From Actinomycetota bacterium (lineage in GTDB: Bacteria; Actinomycetota; Acidimicrobiia; Acidimicrobiales; Ilumatobacteraceae), in NCBI GenBank assembly GCA_030645675.1, contig JAUSLQ010000207.1, positions 1 through 64,000 of the forward strand: a DNA stretch of 64,000 nt, written 5' to 3'. Position numbers and translations under genes: made by a program. Of the stretch, positions 1 through 8,598 are shown piece by piece. The notes beneath the pieces were generated by a model. That model worked only from the letters and a program-made list of their open reading frames with translations. It was not told where the DNA came from and searched no databases. Position 1 is the stretch's first letter; each line of letters begins with the position of its first letter.

Positions 1-323
1 CGGATGAGCGGATTGGTGACCAACCCGACACCGCCGACGCCGACGGCCCCCATCCCGAGGCGATACTTGGTCGTCCGCGGGTTCTGCTCGACCCAGCCGA
101 CGCTCACCAGCGTCATCAGGATGCGATGAACGCTCGCGCGCGACAGGTTCACGTAGCCCGACAGCTCGAGCAGCCCGAGCGGGTAGGGGTGCTCGGCAAG
201 TGTGGTGAGCACGTGGATAGCCCGCTGGATGGACCTGACCGTTCCTTCCTCGCGACCACCGCCCGCTGCACGCGGCTCGGGCGACGTCCCTTGCACAGCC
301 ACACCGACCTCCTCGACGAGCAT
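1..323 (-). CDS. IclR-family transcriptional regulator, N-terminal part (cut by window edge)
   Basis: Reading the minus strand from an ATG at 323 gives about 107 residues that run off the left edge without a stop. After a 30-residue tail the segment 'RSIQRAIHVLTTLAEHPYPL' followed by 'SRASVHRILMTLVSVGWVEQ' and 'TTKYRLG' matches the winged helix-turn-helix of IclR regulators, in which the first helix is usually preceded by an 'R(S/A)' motif and the wing ends in 'YRLG'. The effector-binding domain lies outside the window. The next gene upstream on this strand (SDR, ends at 416) is 92 bases away, so it may close the long catabolic operon or be read from its own promoter. IclR proteins usually control aromatic or acetate-type catabolic operons, which fits the neighbours. 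The family call is solid; the target is inferred. Confidence 0.8.
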   Translation of the reverse strand, partial: MLVEEVGVAVQGTSPEPRAAGGGREEGTVRSIQRAIHVLTTLAEHPYPLGLLELSGYVNLSRASVHRILMTLVSVGWVEQNPRTTKYRLGMGAVGVGGVGLVTNPLI

Positions 324-415
324 CGTAGCCGGGAAGCCAGGAGGGCTCCCCGACGTGGCCCGTCAAAACCGAAGAATTGTCCGTGAACAGCTCGTCGGCT
401 TTGAACGGGCACTTG

Positions 416-1123
416 TCACCTCAAGACCAGTCCCCCGTCCGGGCAGATGGATTGGCCCGTCACTGCTTGCGCGCCAGGGGTGGCGAGGAAGGCCACCACG
501 ACGGCGACGTCGTCGGGCACCAGGCTTCTCGGCAATGCCTGACGGCGGACGACGCCGTCCGCTATGTCCTTGCCCAGGCCCGGCTCGGGTATCGGCGGCG
601 GGGTCATACCGGGAGCGACGCAGTTCACGGTGATGCCGTCGGCACCCAGCGACCGAGCGAGGGAACGCGCTGCGCCGATCAAGGCGCCCTTGCTCGTGAT
701 GTACGGCAGCATGTCGGACACGGCCGGGGGATCCCAGAACGTGTCCGACACGAGGAAGATGCCGCGGCCGAAGCCACGAGCCTTCATCCCGGGCGTGAAC
801 TCCTGCATCAGCCACAGCGGCGCCTCCACGTTCACCGCCATCACCGTCCGCAGCAGCGACGCATCCAACTGGTCGAGCGTCGACCGTTCGAACGCCACTG
901 CTGCGTGCACCAGCACGTCGCATCGCCCGTACTCGGCCAACACGCGGCGCGCGACGCGACGCACATCGGCCTCTGTGGCGAGGTCCGCGCTGAACTCACC
1001 CTCTCGGTCCACCACCACGACGTCGTGGCCACTGGCCACGAGATGGCAGACGATGGCGCTGCCAATGAAACCGTTTCCACCCGTCACCACGGCGACGGGC
1101 TTGGATTCACCTCCGTCAGGCAC
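416..1123 (-). CDS. SDR-family NAD(P)-dependent oxidoreductase
   Basis: A 235-residue classical short-chain dehydrogenase. The Rossmann motif TGGNGFIG is at residues 14-21, an acidic residue follows beta-2 (VVVVDR), and the catalytic Ser126, Tyr141 and Lys145 are in place (PYITSKGAL). The start is GTG, preceded by CAGGAGAGG, and it overlaps the stop of the SRPBCC reading frame by 8 bases, so the two are translationally coupled. The sequence 'NCVAPGMTPP' and the C-terminal 'PDGGLVL' fit 3-oxoacyl-reductase-like SDRs. In the operon it would oxidise or reduce a hydroxylated intermediate of the imported substrate; substrate unknown. Confidence 0.85.
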   Translation of the reverse strand: MPDGGESKPVAVVTGGNGFIGSAIVCHLVASGHDVVVVDREGEFSADLATEADVRRVARRVLAEYGRCDVLVHAAVAFERSTLDQLDASLLRTVMAVNVEAPLWLMQEFTPGMKARGFGRGIFLVSDTFWDPPAVSDMLPYITSKGALIGAARSLARSLGADGITVNCVAPGMTPPPIPEPGLGKDIADGVVRRQALPRSLVPDDVAVVVAFLATPGAQAVTGQSICPDGGLVLR

Positions 1124-1532
1124 TAAACCTCTCCTGAAGGCCTGCCAAGGCCCCGTCGATGTCGGCGCCGATACCCACCCGCGCCATGTCCTGCATCGGG
1201 TCGGGAACCTCGACGGTGATCGCGTACTCGACTTCCGTGTGGCCGTCGACCGCGCGCACGGTGAAGGCTGCGAGCAGGCTCGCCAGCGGCGTCGCCTGAC
1301 CAGGAACCAGCTCGTACGCCAGGCGCTTGCCGGCCACGTCCAGTTCGGCGATCCGGTCGAACACGCTGTCGCCGCGCGTGAAGTTGACCTTGCGCTCGCC
1401 GTTGCTCTGCATCTCGATCGACTGGATGTGCGGTTGCCACGAGGCGTGACCCGCGAAGTCGCTGACGAACTCCCAGACCTCCTCTGCGTCCGCGTTCAGC
1501 TCGATGGACTTGCTCAGTGCGACCTTTGCCAT
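1116..1532 (-). CDS. SRPBCC-fold (polyketide cyclase/dehydrase-like) protein, in frame with the upstream reductase
   Basis: Residues from 'MAKVALSKSIELNADAEEVW' onward (138 aa) have the START/SRPBCC pattern: beta-strand with 'SIEL', helix 'EEVWEFVSDFAGHASWQPHI', then alternating strands (FDRIAELDVAGKRLAYEL) and a C-terminal helix. Such proteins bind hydrophobic ligands in a helix-grip cavity; they include cyclases and polyketide or aromatic binding proteins. The ATG at 1532 has AAGGAG 7 bases before it, but no stop codon separates it from the reductase frame that begins at 2222, so translation could give a fusion, a separate protein, or both. The 3' end overlaps the GTG of the SDR gene. Confidence 0.75.
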   Translation of the reverse strand: MAKVALSKSIELNADAEEVWEFVSDFAGHASWQPHIQSIEMQSNGERKVNFTRGDSVFDRIAELDVAGKRLAYELVPGQATPLASLLAAFTVRAVDGHTEVEYAITVEVPDPMQDMARVGIGADIDGALAGLQERFSA

Positions 1533-2222
1533 GTTGTTGCTCCTTGTTTCGTTCGAATGGGTAGTGACGCCTGCGTCGAGTGCCGCGCGTGCGGCCTCGA
1601 CCCGGCTCCGGGCGTCGGCGGGGGTGAGCATCTCCATGACGCCCGCGAGGGGTCCGGTCATGCCTTGTAGCCAGCCGCCCGTCGCGAGGTCGCCGGTGTC
1701 GACCGCTTCGCCGCCGATGCTGGCGATGATGTCCGCGACCAACGACTTCGCCGTGGGATCGTCACCTGCGATGTAGACAGCGTTGTTGGCGCCGGCGTTC
1801 GCGCCGAGTGCGGGGGCCAGGATGAAGAGGGGCGTGCTGTTGAATGCCTTCACCACGCGAGCGCCGGGCACGTAGCTCGCAACCAGCACGCTCGACACGT
1901 TGTCGCCGATGTCGATGAGGCCGTCCGGCCCCGGCGCAGAACGGTTGTTCGTGCCGTCGACGACGACGACCCCGGACCAGTCGTCGACGACCGACACCGC
2001 CTCGGCGGTCTTCCCCCAGGGGGTCGCGAGGAACACGACATCAGCCCACGCGACAGCGTCCGTCACCTCCGCGGCATGGCCGTTCGGCCCGAGGGCCGCA
2101 ACCATTTCGTCGAGCGACTCGGGCCCCCGCGAGTTCGACAGCGTGACCTCGTGCCCCGCCTCCACGAACAACGCGCTGAGCGCCTGGCCCATGCGACCGG
2201 ATCCAATGATTGCAATATTCAT
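1116..2222 (-). CDS. NADPH:F420 oxidoreductase-like protein (NpdG type), reading through into SRPBCC domain
   Basis: The ATG at 2222 overlaps the stop of livF by 4 bases (ATGA). Residues 1-225 form a Rossmann domain with GSGRMG at 7-12 and 'LSNSRGPES', the pattern used for the NADP 2'-phosphate in F420-dependent NADP reductases; 'ATPWGKTAEA' and 'VKAFNSTPLFILA' are also typical. These enzymes move hydride between NADPH and coenzyme F420 or related substrates, and could feed a reductive or hydroxylating step here. The frame does not stop at the end of the domain: it continues through a short linker (about residues 216-230) into the SRPBCC domain, ending at 1116. An upstream extension of the open frame beyond 2222 covers livF in another frame and is not used. 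Confidence 0.75.
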   Translation of the reverse strand: MNIAIIGSGRMGQALSALFVEAGHEVTLSNSRGPESLDEMVAALGPNGHAAEVTDAVAWADVVFLATPWGKTAEAVSVVDDWSGVVVVDGTNNRSAPGPDGLIDIGDNVSSVLVASYVPGARVVKAFNSTPLFILAPALGANAGANNAVYIAGDDPTAKSLVADIIASIGGEAVDTGDLATGGWLQGMTGPLAGVMEMLTPADARSRVEAARAALDAGVTTHSNETRSNNMAKVALSKSIELNADAEEVWEFVSDFAGHASWQPHIQSIEMQSNGERKVNFTRGDSVFDRIAELDVAGKRLAYELVPGQATPLASLLAAFTVRAVDGHTEVEYAITVEVPDPMQDMARVGIGADIDGALAGLQERFSA

Positions 2223-2989
2223 TCCTGTGCTTCCTCTCCAATGAACGGCAACTTGCTTTCGTCCTCGAACTCGCTCGCCCACTCGGGACCACCGAGGTAG
2301 CTCGCTTGGACGAGGGTCATGTCGTTGCGCAGCACGTGCGCGTCGTAGCTGCTGGAACTGACTCCGCTCGCCATCAGGTAGGCGCGGTCCGCGATGCCGA
2401 GCGCAAGATGCACGTGCTGCTCGACCAGCAGGACCGCACACTTGTGCTCGGTCGCGTACGTGCGCACGACCGGCAGCAGACGCTCGACGACCAATGGCGC
2501 CAGACCCAGACTCAACTCGTCGAGTAACAGCACGCTGGGCTTGCGCGCAAGGGCCCGGGCCATCGCGAGCATCTGCTGCTCACCGCCCGACAAGACCCCG
2601 GCCATCCGTCCCGAGATCGCCCTGAGCGCCGGGAAGTACTCGTAGGCGGCGTCCGCATCGAGCTTCTCCTTCCGCGGTCCGAGTCGCAGGTGCTCAGCGA
2701 CAGTCATCCCGCGGAAGAGCCCTCGATCCTCGGGAACATGAGCGATTCCAGCGCGCGCGCGTGCGCTGGGAGACAGCGGTGCGAGGTCCGAACCGGCGAG
2801 GCGAACCTGCCCTTCTGTCATTCGGATCAATCCGGAGATCGCACGCAAAGTGGTGGACTTGCCGGCACCGTTCGGTCCCAGCATTGCCACGACCTCACCC
2901 GGCGCCACGTACAACGAGACCCCGTGCAAGACGGGACCGTTGTCGTACCCCGCAGCGAGCCCGTCGACGGAGAGCGCAGAGGTTGTCAA
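2219..2989 (-). CDS. livF: Branched-chain amino-acid-type ABC transporter ATP-binding protein LivF
   Basis: 256 residues with Walker A GPNGAGKST (38-46), signature LSGGEQQ (133-139) and Walker B VLLLDE (153-158), followed by 'LSLGLAPLVVERL', which is characteristic of LivF. It is the second ATPase of a Liv-type importer and acts on the cytoplasmic face of the membrane. The start is TTG, overlapping the livG stop as TTGA and preceded by AGGAGGT, which supports this choice. It sits between livG and the reductase gene in the operon. Liv-type importers in catabolic operons of actinobacteria often carry aromatic acids or other carboxylates rather than leucine; the substrate here is not evident from sequence. 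Confidence 0.93.
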   Translation of the reverse strand: MTTSALSVDGLAAGYDNGPVLHGVSLYVAPGEVVAMLGPNGAGKSTTLRAISGLIRMTEGQVRLAGSDLAPLSPSARARAGIAHVPEDRGLFRGMTVAEHLRLGPRKEKLDADAAYEYFPALRAISGRMAGVLSGGEQQMLAMARALARKPSVLLLDELSLGLAPLVVERLLPVVRTYATEHKCAVLLVEQHVHLALGIADRAYLMASGVSSSSYDAHVLRNDMTLVQASYLGGPEWASEFEDESKLPFIGEEAQE

Positions 2990-3762
2990 CTCGGACCTCC
3001 TGGATCGTTTGTTCGAAGAGCCGACGATCCGAGGTACGCCTCGATCACCCGTTCATTGGCGTAGATCTCGTGCGGCGGTCCCTCGGCGATGACCTCTCCG
3101 AACTCGACCACGACGACGTGATCACACGTGCCGAACACGAAGCCGATGTCGTGGTCGATGAGCAACATGGATGTTCCGCCGGACGTGAGCCCGCGCAACT
3201 GCAGTCCCAGCGCCCGCGTCTCCGACGTGTCGAGGCCAGCTGCCGGCTCGTCCAGGCATACGACGCGGGGGGACCCGGCAAACGCGCGCGCGATGCCGAC
3301 GAGCTTCCGTTGCCCTTCCGACAACTCGGTGGGCATCGCCTCGAAGAGGTGCCCGATCCCCACGGAGTCCAGCACACCGCCGACTCGCGCCTTGTCCAGC
3401 GTCGGCTTGATGAATAGTTCCTTGACGGTGGCCCAGGGCGACGGAGTTCCGATCGCGACAGCCACGTTCTCCGCCACACTGAGATCGTCGAACAGCTCAA
3501 CGGCCTGCCAAGTGCGGCCGAGGCCGCGCCGGACTCGGGCATGAGGCTTCAGCCGTGTCACGTCCTGGCCAGCGATCTCGACCCGTCCGTCGCACGCGAC
3601 GAAGCCTGCGATCGCGTCGACAAGCGTCGTCTTGCCAGCCCCGTTGGGTCCGATCAGTCCCACTATCTTGCCGTCAGGCACTTCAAGGCTCACGTTCGAC
3701 ACTGCCCGCAGGCCGCCGTATCGGACGGACACTCCACGGACTGCGAGGGCGGGGGCGGTCAT
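2986..3762 (-). CDS. livG: Branched-chain amino-acid-type ABC transporter ATP-binding protein LivG
   Basis: 258 residues. Walker A GPNGAGKTT is at 38-46, 'GLGRTWQAVELFDDLSVAENV' is a Q-loop typical of LivG, the signature is LSEGQRK near 155, and Walker B is VVCLDEP with D-loop AAGLD. It is the first ATPase of the importer. The ATG at 3762 overlaps the stop of the LivHM fusion by 4 bases and its own stop overlaps livF, so livHM-livG-livF are translated as one coupled unit. Confidence 0.93.
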   Translation of the reverse strand: MTAPALAVRGVSVRYGGLRAVSNVSLEVPDGKIVGLIGPNGAGKTTLVDAIAGFVACDGRVEIAGQDVTRLKPHARVRRGLGRTWQAVELFDDLSVAENVAVAIGTPSPWATVKELFIKPTLDKARVGGVLDSVGIGHLFEAMPTELSEGQRKLVGIARAFAGSPRVVCLDEPAAGLDTSETRALGLQLRGLTSGGTSMLLIDHDIGFVFGTCDHVVVVEFGEVIAEGPPHEIYANERVIEAYLGSSALRTNDPGGPS

Positions 3763-5753
3763 GCGGCGACCCCCTGCTGGTTCGCTGGCTGCACCGGGGG
3801 CGTGGCCGAGCCCCGGAGACGCTCAACTCGGCGCCGTTCGCGCTTGGTCGCCGAGGCAATGAGGATCCCGTCCGGGTAGAAGCGGAGTTGGAGAAGCAGC
3901 CCAGCTCCGATGAGGAGCTGCACGTACAGCCCCACTTGATTCTGGGGCAGCACCCATTTCTGCAGGATGAGCGGCACCACTGCACCCACCATGCCGAAGC
4001 CTCCGAGTACCGCGCCCTGCACGACCGTCACGCCCAGCACGTAGACGCTGGCGACGACGGAGAGCGCGGTCATCACGTCGAACATCGAAGTGGAGACCGT
4101 GCCGAAGTCGTACGCGAAGAGAACACCGGCGACACCTGCCAACGCGGACGAGATTGCAAAGGCGGCAACCTTCAGCGCCCGGACGTTGACCCCGGCCGCT
4201 GCCGCTGCGCGCTCGTTCGATCGAACCGCCAACATGCGCCGGCCAAGTTCGCCACGTCGCAGATTCGCGACAAAGGCATACAGGGCTGCAGTGACCACGA
4301 GTGCGCACAGGCCGAAGACCGGACTCGGCAGATCGCCTCCGAGGCCTCTGAAGCCGGCGTCCGTGCCCAGGCTGACTCCGAAGATGGAGGGCTGCTCGAC
4401 CGTGACAGCCGTCTGCCCGCCGCCCCAGTCGGGATTCGCGAAGACGAACTTCTCGACCGCCACGGCAGCGGCCAGAGTGACGACCACCAGCGTCACGCCG
4501 CGGACCCGCAAGGCCGAGACACCGACGACCACACCCACGATCAGCGCCATTACGACGGCGATCAGAGGTCCTAGCGGGAAACCAATGCCGTACCTCGAGC
4601 TCAACCGTGCGACACCGAAACCGGCGATTCCGGCCAGCGCCAGCTGCACGACCGACAATTGCCCGACGTACCCCATGATCACGATGAAGGAAAGACACAA
4701 GACGGTGCCGACCAGTCCGGTGACCACGGCCTGCCTGAACTCCGAGGGCAGCACGACGAGCGCGATGGCGCATGCGGCGACCATGGGGACCATTCGTCGT
4801 GCAAGTTGCTCCTGCTTGGGAACGCGAGGCAAGGACCGCTCGCGCAGGTCGCCTCGCTGCGGCAGGCTCGATCCTCGCCACCACAGCGCCACGACGATGA
4901 GGACGAACACGACGAGCGGTTGAACGCCGGACAACGCCACCCCGTTGCGGTTGGGAAACCACGGTTTCGTCGATGCATAGAAGATGAGGGACTCGCCGAC
5001 TCCGATGGCCAAGCCAGCGGCACACGCAATACCGAACGAAGTGAATCGCGCAAAGAGCGCTGCGGCCAGGGCTGGGACGATGAGGAGTGGAATCGTCGTC
5101 GCGCTGATGCCGACGATCGGGGCCGCGGCGATACCTACCATCCCCGCCCCAAGGTTCGCGAGGATCGAGTTCATCACCGAGATCGAGCTCGGCTCGAGCC
5201 CCGCGAGCACCGCCGCGACTTCGTTCTCTGACGATGCGCGTGTCGCCAATCCGAATCGCGTGAAGCGGTAGATCAGCCACAGCCCTGCGGCCAGCAGCGA
5301 GACCCCCGCCGCAAGGATCAGCTGAGCCACCGGCACGGGGACATCGCCGACCACGATGACATCGTCGGGCAAGACCGCTGGACTTGCCAACGGGGCGGTA
5401 CCGAAGATCACCTGGACCAGCGCCTGCGAGAGCAGCAGGACGCCAAGAGACGCCACGAGCTTGGCCAGCGGTGAGGCTGTTCGCAGTGGTCTCACGGCGA
5501 GCAGTTCGATCACCACTGCGTAGAGCACCATGAATGCAAGGGTCGCAATCACCGCTGGCCAAGTGTCGAGTGTGAAACGGAAGAACCCCGTGCGGAACGC
5601 CCAGAACATGTAGCCGGCCACCATGACCGACGCACCCGCGGCCAAGTTGAACGACCCGGTGCCGCGCCAGCTGAGCACGACGCCGATCGCCACTGCGGCG
5701 ATGACGGCGCCGGATCCCAGCCCGAGGAGGGCGAACACGAGGATGGTTTGCAA
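3759..5753 (-). CDS. livHM: LivH-LivM fused permease of a branched-chain-type ABC importer
   Basis: A 664-residue membrane protein that joins the two permeases normally encoded separately. The first half (about 1-290) has the LivH pattern, including 'WRGTGSFNLAAGA'; the second half (about 320-640) is LivM-like with 'GYVGQLSVVQLALAGIAGFG' and 'RRMLAVRSNERAAAAAGVN', the EAA-like loop that contacts the ATPase. I place the start at TTG 5753 because GGAGG stands 5 bases upstream; the open frame continues to 6128, but that part overlaps the monooxygenase gene and is not membrane-like. With livG, livF and the lipoprotein at 7062 it makes a complete importer. Fusion of LivH and LivM is known but is not the usual arrangement. 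Confidence 0.88.
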   Translation of the reverse strand: MQTILVFALLGLGSGAVIAAVAIGVVLSWRGTGSFNLAAGASVMVAGYMFWAFRTGFFRFTLDTWPAVIATLAFMVLYAVVIELLAVRPLRTASPLAKLVASLGVLLLSQALVQVIFGTAPLASPAVLPDDVIVVGDVPVPVAQLILAAGVSLLAAGLWLIYRFTRFGLATRASSENEVAAVLAGLEPSSISVMNSILANLGAGMVGIAAAPIVGISATTIPLLIVPALAAALFARFTSFGIACAAGLAIGVGESLIFYASTKPWFPNRNGVALSGVQPLVVFVLIVVALWWRGSSLPQRGDLRERSLPRVPKQEQLARRMVPMVAACAIALVVLPSEFRQAVVTGLVGTVLCLSFIVIMGYVGQLSVVQLALAGIAGFGVARLSSRYGIGFPLGPLIAVVMALIVGVVVGVSALRVRGVTLVVVTLAAAVAVEKFVFANPDWGGGQTAVTVEQPSIFGVSLGTDAGFRGLGGDLPSPVFGLCALVVTAALYAFVANLRRGELGRRMLAVRSNERAAAAAGVNVRALKVAAFAISSALAGVAGVLFAYDFGTVSTSMFDVMTALSVVASVYVLGVTVVQGAVLGGFGMVGAVVPLILQKWVLPQNQVGLYVQLLIGAGLLLQLRFYPDGILIASATKRERRRVERLRGSATPPVQPANQQGVAA

Positions 5754-5776
5754 GGGTTCCTCCGAGCGCGTGAGCG

Positions 5777-7024
5777 CTAGATCAGTGAGCCGAACTCGAT
5801 GCCGAAGTGTTGCTTGGCGTAGGTCTGCGCGAACGACTCGTACTGCAGGCCGGCGTTCGTGCGGGCTGTCGAGAAGTCGCGCCAGTAGCGCTCCATACGA
5901 CTGCCCTGACGGCCGCTCTCGCTCGTTCCACCAGTACGGAACAGAATCTCGATCGCCTCCCACGCGAGGTTGATCGCGTGGTGGGTGCCGGCGTGGATCG
6001 TCATCAGTTGCTCGGTGTCGTAGCCGGCGCCGTCCTGCACGGACTCCGCGCACAGCTGCGAGTAGTACTCGCTCATGTGCAGGAGAATGGCCTCGGCAGC
6101 CACCAGCTTCCCGCTGGCGAGGCCCCAATGCCGCTGGAAATCCGGGTTCTGGTACCTCGGCACCGGGTTCGGGCCCATGGTCTTGCGCTCGCGGATGATC
6201 CGCTCGTACTCGTCGAGCGCCGCGTACGCAGTGCCGACGAGGATGGAGGTGATCTCCAGCTGGAGGTAGCCCATGGGGTGTCCGGCATACATCGGGTTGC
6301 CGTGCAGTTCGTAGCCGGGAGCGGCGAGGCCGTCACCGAAACCGACGAGGCTGCCGAAGACCATGGACTCGTCCGGGATGACCGCCCCGGTGACCTCGAT
6401 GCTGTTGGACCCGCTCCCGCGCATTCCGACGGCCCAGTCCTTCCAGTCGTCGAGCAGGGCCCAGTCGGCGCGAGGGACGAGGGCGACACCGATCCGTGCA
6501 CCGTTCGCCTCTTCAGGGTCGAGGCGGACCGCCAGCATCGCGTGGGTGGAGTACGGGGAGCCGGAGCAGTAGTCCCACTTGCCGTTGATGGCCCAGCCGC
6601 CTGGCGCACGAACTGCAGTCCCCATCGGGAGCGCCCGCAGCGGGGCCGCGAACTCCCCATCGGGGAGCAGCGCCGACAACTGAGCCGATTCGCCCCACAA
6701 GCCACCGAGCTGGAGGCCGTGCCCGGCCGCGAGGCAAAGGCACCAACCCGTTCCGGGACAGCCGCGAGCGATCTCCACGACCATCTTGACGAAGGTCGGG
6801 ACATCGAACTCGTACCCCCCGAATCGCTGGGGAAGGAGGGTCCGGTAGAAACCGGCCCCACGGAACAACTCGTGAGTCTCCGGCGAATAGGCGCCGCGCT
6901 GCTCCGTGGCGTCCTGTTCCGTCCGAAGATGATCACGGAGCGCTCGTGCCCGGCCGACGAGGGCCTCCGGGGTGAGCTCGGGTTCCGGAACCGGAATCGT
7001 GACGCGGGTTTGGGTGTCGCTCAT
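5777..7024 (-). CDS. Acyl-CoA-dehydrogenase-fold flavin monooxygenase (HsaA/HpaB-like)
   Basis: 415 residues without a CoA-pocket signature. The opening 'LVGRARALRDHLRTEQDATE', 'AYSPETHELFRGAGFYRTLL' and 'GCPGTGWCLCLAAGH' match group D two-component flavin monooxygenases and related dehydrogenases (HsaA, pigment-production hydroxylases). The C-terminal 'RTGGTSESGRQGSRMERYWRD' is the flavin- and tetramer-contact region of this fold. Such enzymes hydroxylate phenols using reduced flavin from a separate reductase; no obvious flavin reductase is in the operon, so one must come from elsewhere, or the protein has a different role. It lies between the lipoprotein and permease genes. Family confident, reaction inferred. 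Confidence 0.82.
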   Translation of the reverse strand: MSDTQTRVTIPVPEPELTPEALVGRARALRDHLRTEQDATEQRGAYSPETHELFRGAGFYRTLLPQRFGGYEFDVPTFVKMVVEIARGCPGTGWCLCLAAGHGLQLGGLWGESAQLSALLPDGEFAAPLRALPMGTAVRAPGGWAINGKWDYCSGSPYSTHAMLAVRLDPEEANGARIGVALVPRADWALLDDWKDWAVGMRGSGSNSIEVTGAVIPDESMVFGSLVGFGDGLAAPGYELHGNPMYAGHPMGYLQLEITSILVGTAYAALDEYERIIRERKTMGPNPVPRYQNPDFQRHWGLASGKLVAAEAILLHMSEYYSQLCAESVQDGAGYDTEQLMTIHAGTHHAINLAWEAIEILFRTGGTSESGRQGSRMERYWRDFSTARTNAGLQYESFAQTYAKQHFGIEFGSLI

Positions 7025-7061
7025 GTCGTCTCCTTGAGTTGGGCTGTGGTGGAGGTCATCG

Positions 7062-8471
7062 TCATTCCACGCCTGTCGGATCGAGCCAGTCGGTCACGGC
7101 GGTGAAGACGTTGCCACCGGTGTTCTCGAACACTCGGGTCTGGAAACCACACAGACCTGCCTGCGTGGGGTACGTGCCGCAAGCGACCACCGCGGGACCC
7201 AGCAGCATGGGGCCGGAGAACGCCACCGCCTCAGCAGCAATGGTCTCCTCGGTGGCGTCGGCGCCTCCAGCGGCATTCAGCAAGCGCGCCGCCGTCATCA
7301 CGAGACCCCAGGCGAGGGCAGCGTTCGAGTCGTTCTGCACGTCGGCCGAGAGACCGGCCTGGGCCGACTGCTCGATGTAGGCCTGCACGTCGGGCTGGGT
7401 CGAGTCGGCGACGTTCACCTGTGTGGACAACTGCATCCACTCGGGCGTCTCGCCGCCCAGTCCCTGGGCGACATCGGCAGTGAAGCAGAAGCTTCCCGTG
7501 GACACCACCGGGGCGGTGACATTGAGTGTCTTGAACGCGCTGGCGGCGGCAACGCATGCAGGCGGGAACGACACGAGCGGAACAATCGCGTCCGTATCGA
7601 GCACTCCAGCAGCGGTAGCGGCGGCCGTCAGGTTCGTCGTCGCCGGATCGAATCCGACACTCTTGACGGTGACGCCAGCCGCTTTGAGTGCACCCGTCAG
7701 CGTCTCGGCGCCACCAATGCTCTGTGCATCCTGCGGGTAGATCAACGAGACGGTCTTGGCCTCCAGAACGTCCACGAGGTACGTCGTGAGGCCGCCGAAG
7801 ATCGAGGACGGGTTGCCGTTGTAGATGTAGACGTTGTCGCCGGCAGCATCGGAAACGCTGATGGAGTTCGCCATCAGGATCGGCTTACTGCCCTGCATCA
7901 CCGCCTGCAGTGCAGCATCGCCGAAGATCGCAGTTCCGTAGAGGACGGTCTTCACCGCTTCGTCGTTCGAGAACTGGAGACCACAGGCGTTGCCGTCCTG
8001 CTCGCTCTGGACGACGAAGCAGGTGCTCAGCTGCAATGGGTGGCCATCGATACCGCCGAGCTCCGAGTTGATGTAGTTGACCGCAGCCTGCGCCCCCTGC
8101 GTGGCGGCCGGCCACGCCAGGCCGCCGCCCTCCTGGTTGAACCAGCCGATCTTGACGGGCTCGAGGCTGTCGTCTGCGGCTCCGGCCGTGCCGCCCGTGT
8201 ACGCAACGAGGTCAGTGACTGCCCCGGTCTCCGGCTCGGTGGTGGTCGGCGCGGCGCTCGTGTCCGGGCTCGAGTTCGCGCTCGTCGCCGGCGCTGAGCT
8301 CGAGTCGGGCGTGGAGTTCGTCTCGGGCGATGACGCCGCGGTGTCCGTCGACGATTCGTCGCCCGAACAGGCAGCGAGGACGAGGGCCGCCACGACGGCG
8401 ATCGCCGACGCCGCACGTCGACCTCGGCGGTTGGTTCGGGTCGAGCCCGGGACTTGGTTGTGTGCACTCAT
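7062..8471 (-). CDS. livK: ABC transporter substrate-binding lipoprotein (Peripla_BP_6/LivK type)
   Basis: 469 residues. A signal peptide ends in lipobox VLAAC with Cys35, followed by a Ser/Thr/Pro/Ala-rich linker to about residue 85. The mature domain begins 'EPVKIGWFNQEGG' and has the leucine-binding-protein pattern, including 'YINSELGGIDGHPLQLSTC' and 'KTVSLIYPQDAQSIGGAE'. It captures the substrate outside the membrane and delivers it to LivHM/LivG/LivF. AAAGGAG stands 7 bases before the ATG. It is separated by 127 bases from the next upstream gene, enough for a promoter of its own. Confidence 0.92.
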   Translation of the reverse strand: MSAHNQVPGSTRTNRRGRRAASAIAVVAALVLAACSGDESSTDTAASSPETNSTPDSSSAPATSANSSPDTSAAPTTTEPETGAVTDLVAYTGGTAGAADDSLEPVKIGWFNQEGGGLAWPAATQGAQAAVNYINSELGGIDGHPLQLSTCFVVQSEQDGNACGLQFSNDEAVKTVLYGTAIFGDAALQAVMQGSKPILMANSISVSDAAGDNVYIYNGNPSSIFGGLTTYLVDVLEAKTVSLIYPQDAQSIGGAETLTGALKAAGVTVKSVGFDPATTNLTAAATAAGVLDTDAIVPLVSFPPACVAAASAFKTLNVTAPVVSTGSFCFTADVAQGLGGETPEWMQLSTQVNVADSTQPDVQAYIEQSAQAGLSADVQNDSNAALAWGLVMTAARLLNAAGGADATEETIAAEAVAFSGPMLLGPAVVACGTYPTQAGLCGFQTRVFENTGGNVFTAVTDWLDPTGVE

Positions 8472-8598
8472 GGACGGCTCCTTTGGGTCATCGATGTTGA
8501 GAACTTGCTTGCCGCCTCGACCGGGGCCGAGGTTCGAACGGATTCCTTGCGGTGATCAACGGCCAGATCTCGGCGCTGCGCCGGATCGGCACGGGTGT
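8472..8598 (-). other. Intergenic spacer before livK
   Basis: 127 bases inside the catabolic operon. It holds the livK ribosome binding site and a short GC-rich inverted repeat (CGGCG around CTG, about 8568-8580). No convincing -35/-10 pair stands out, so whether livK has its own promoter is open. Confidence 0.35.
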
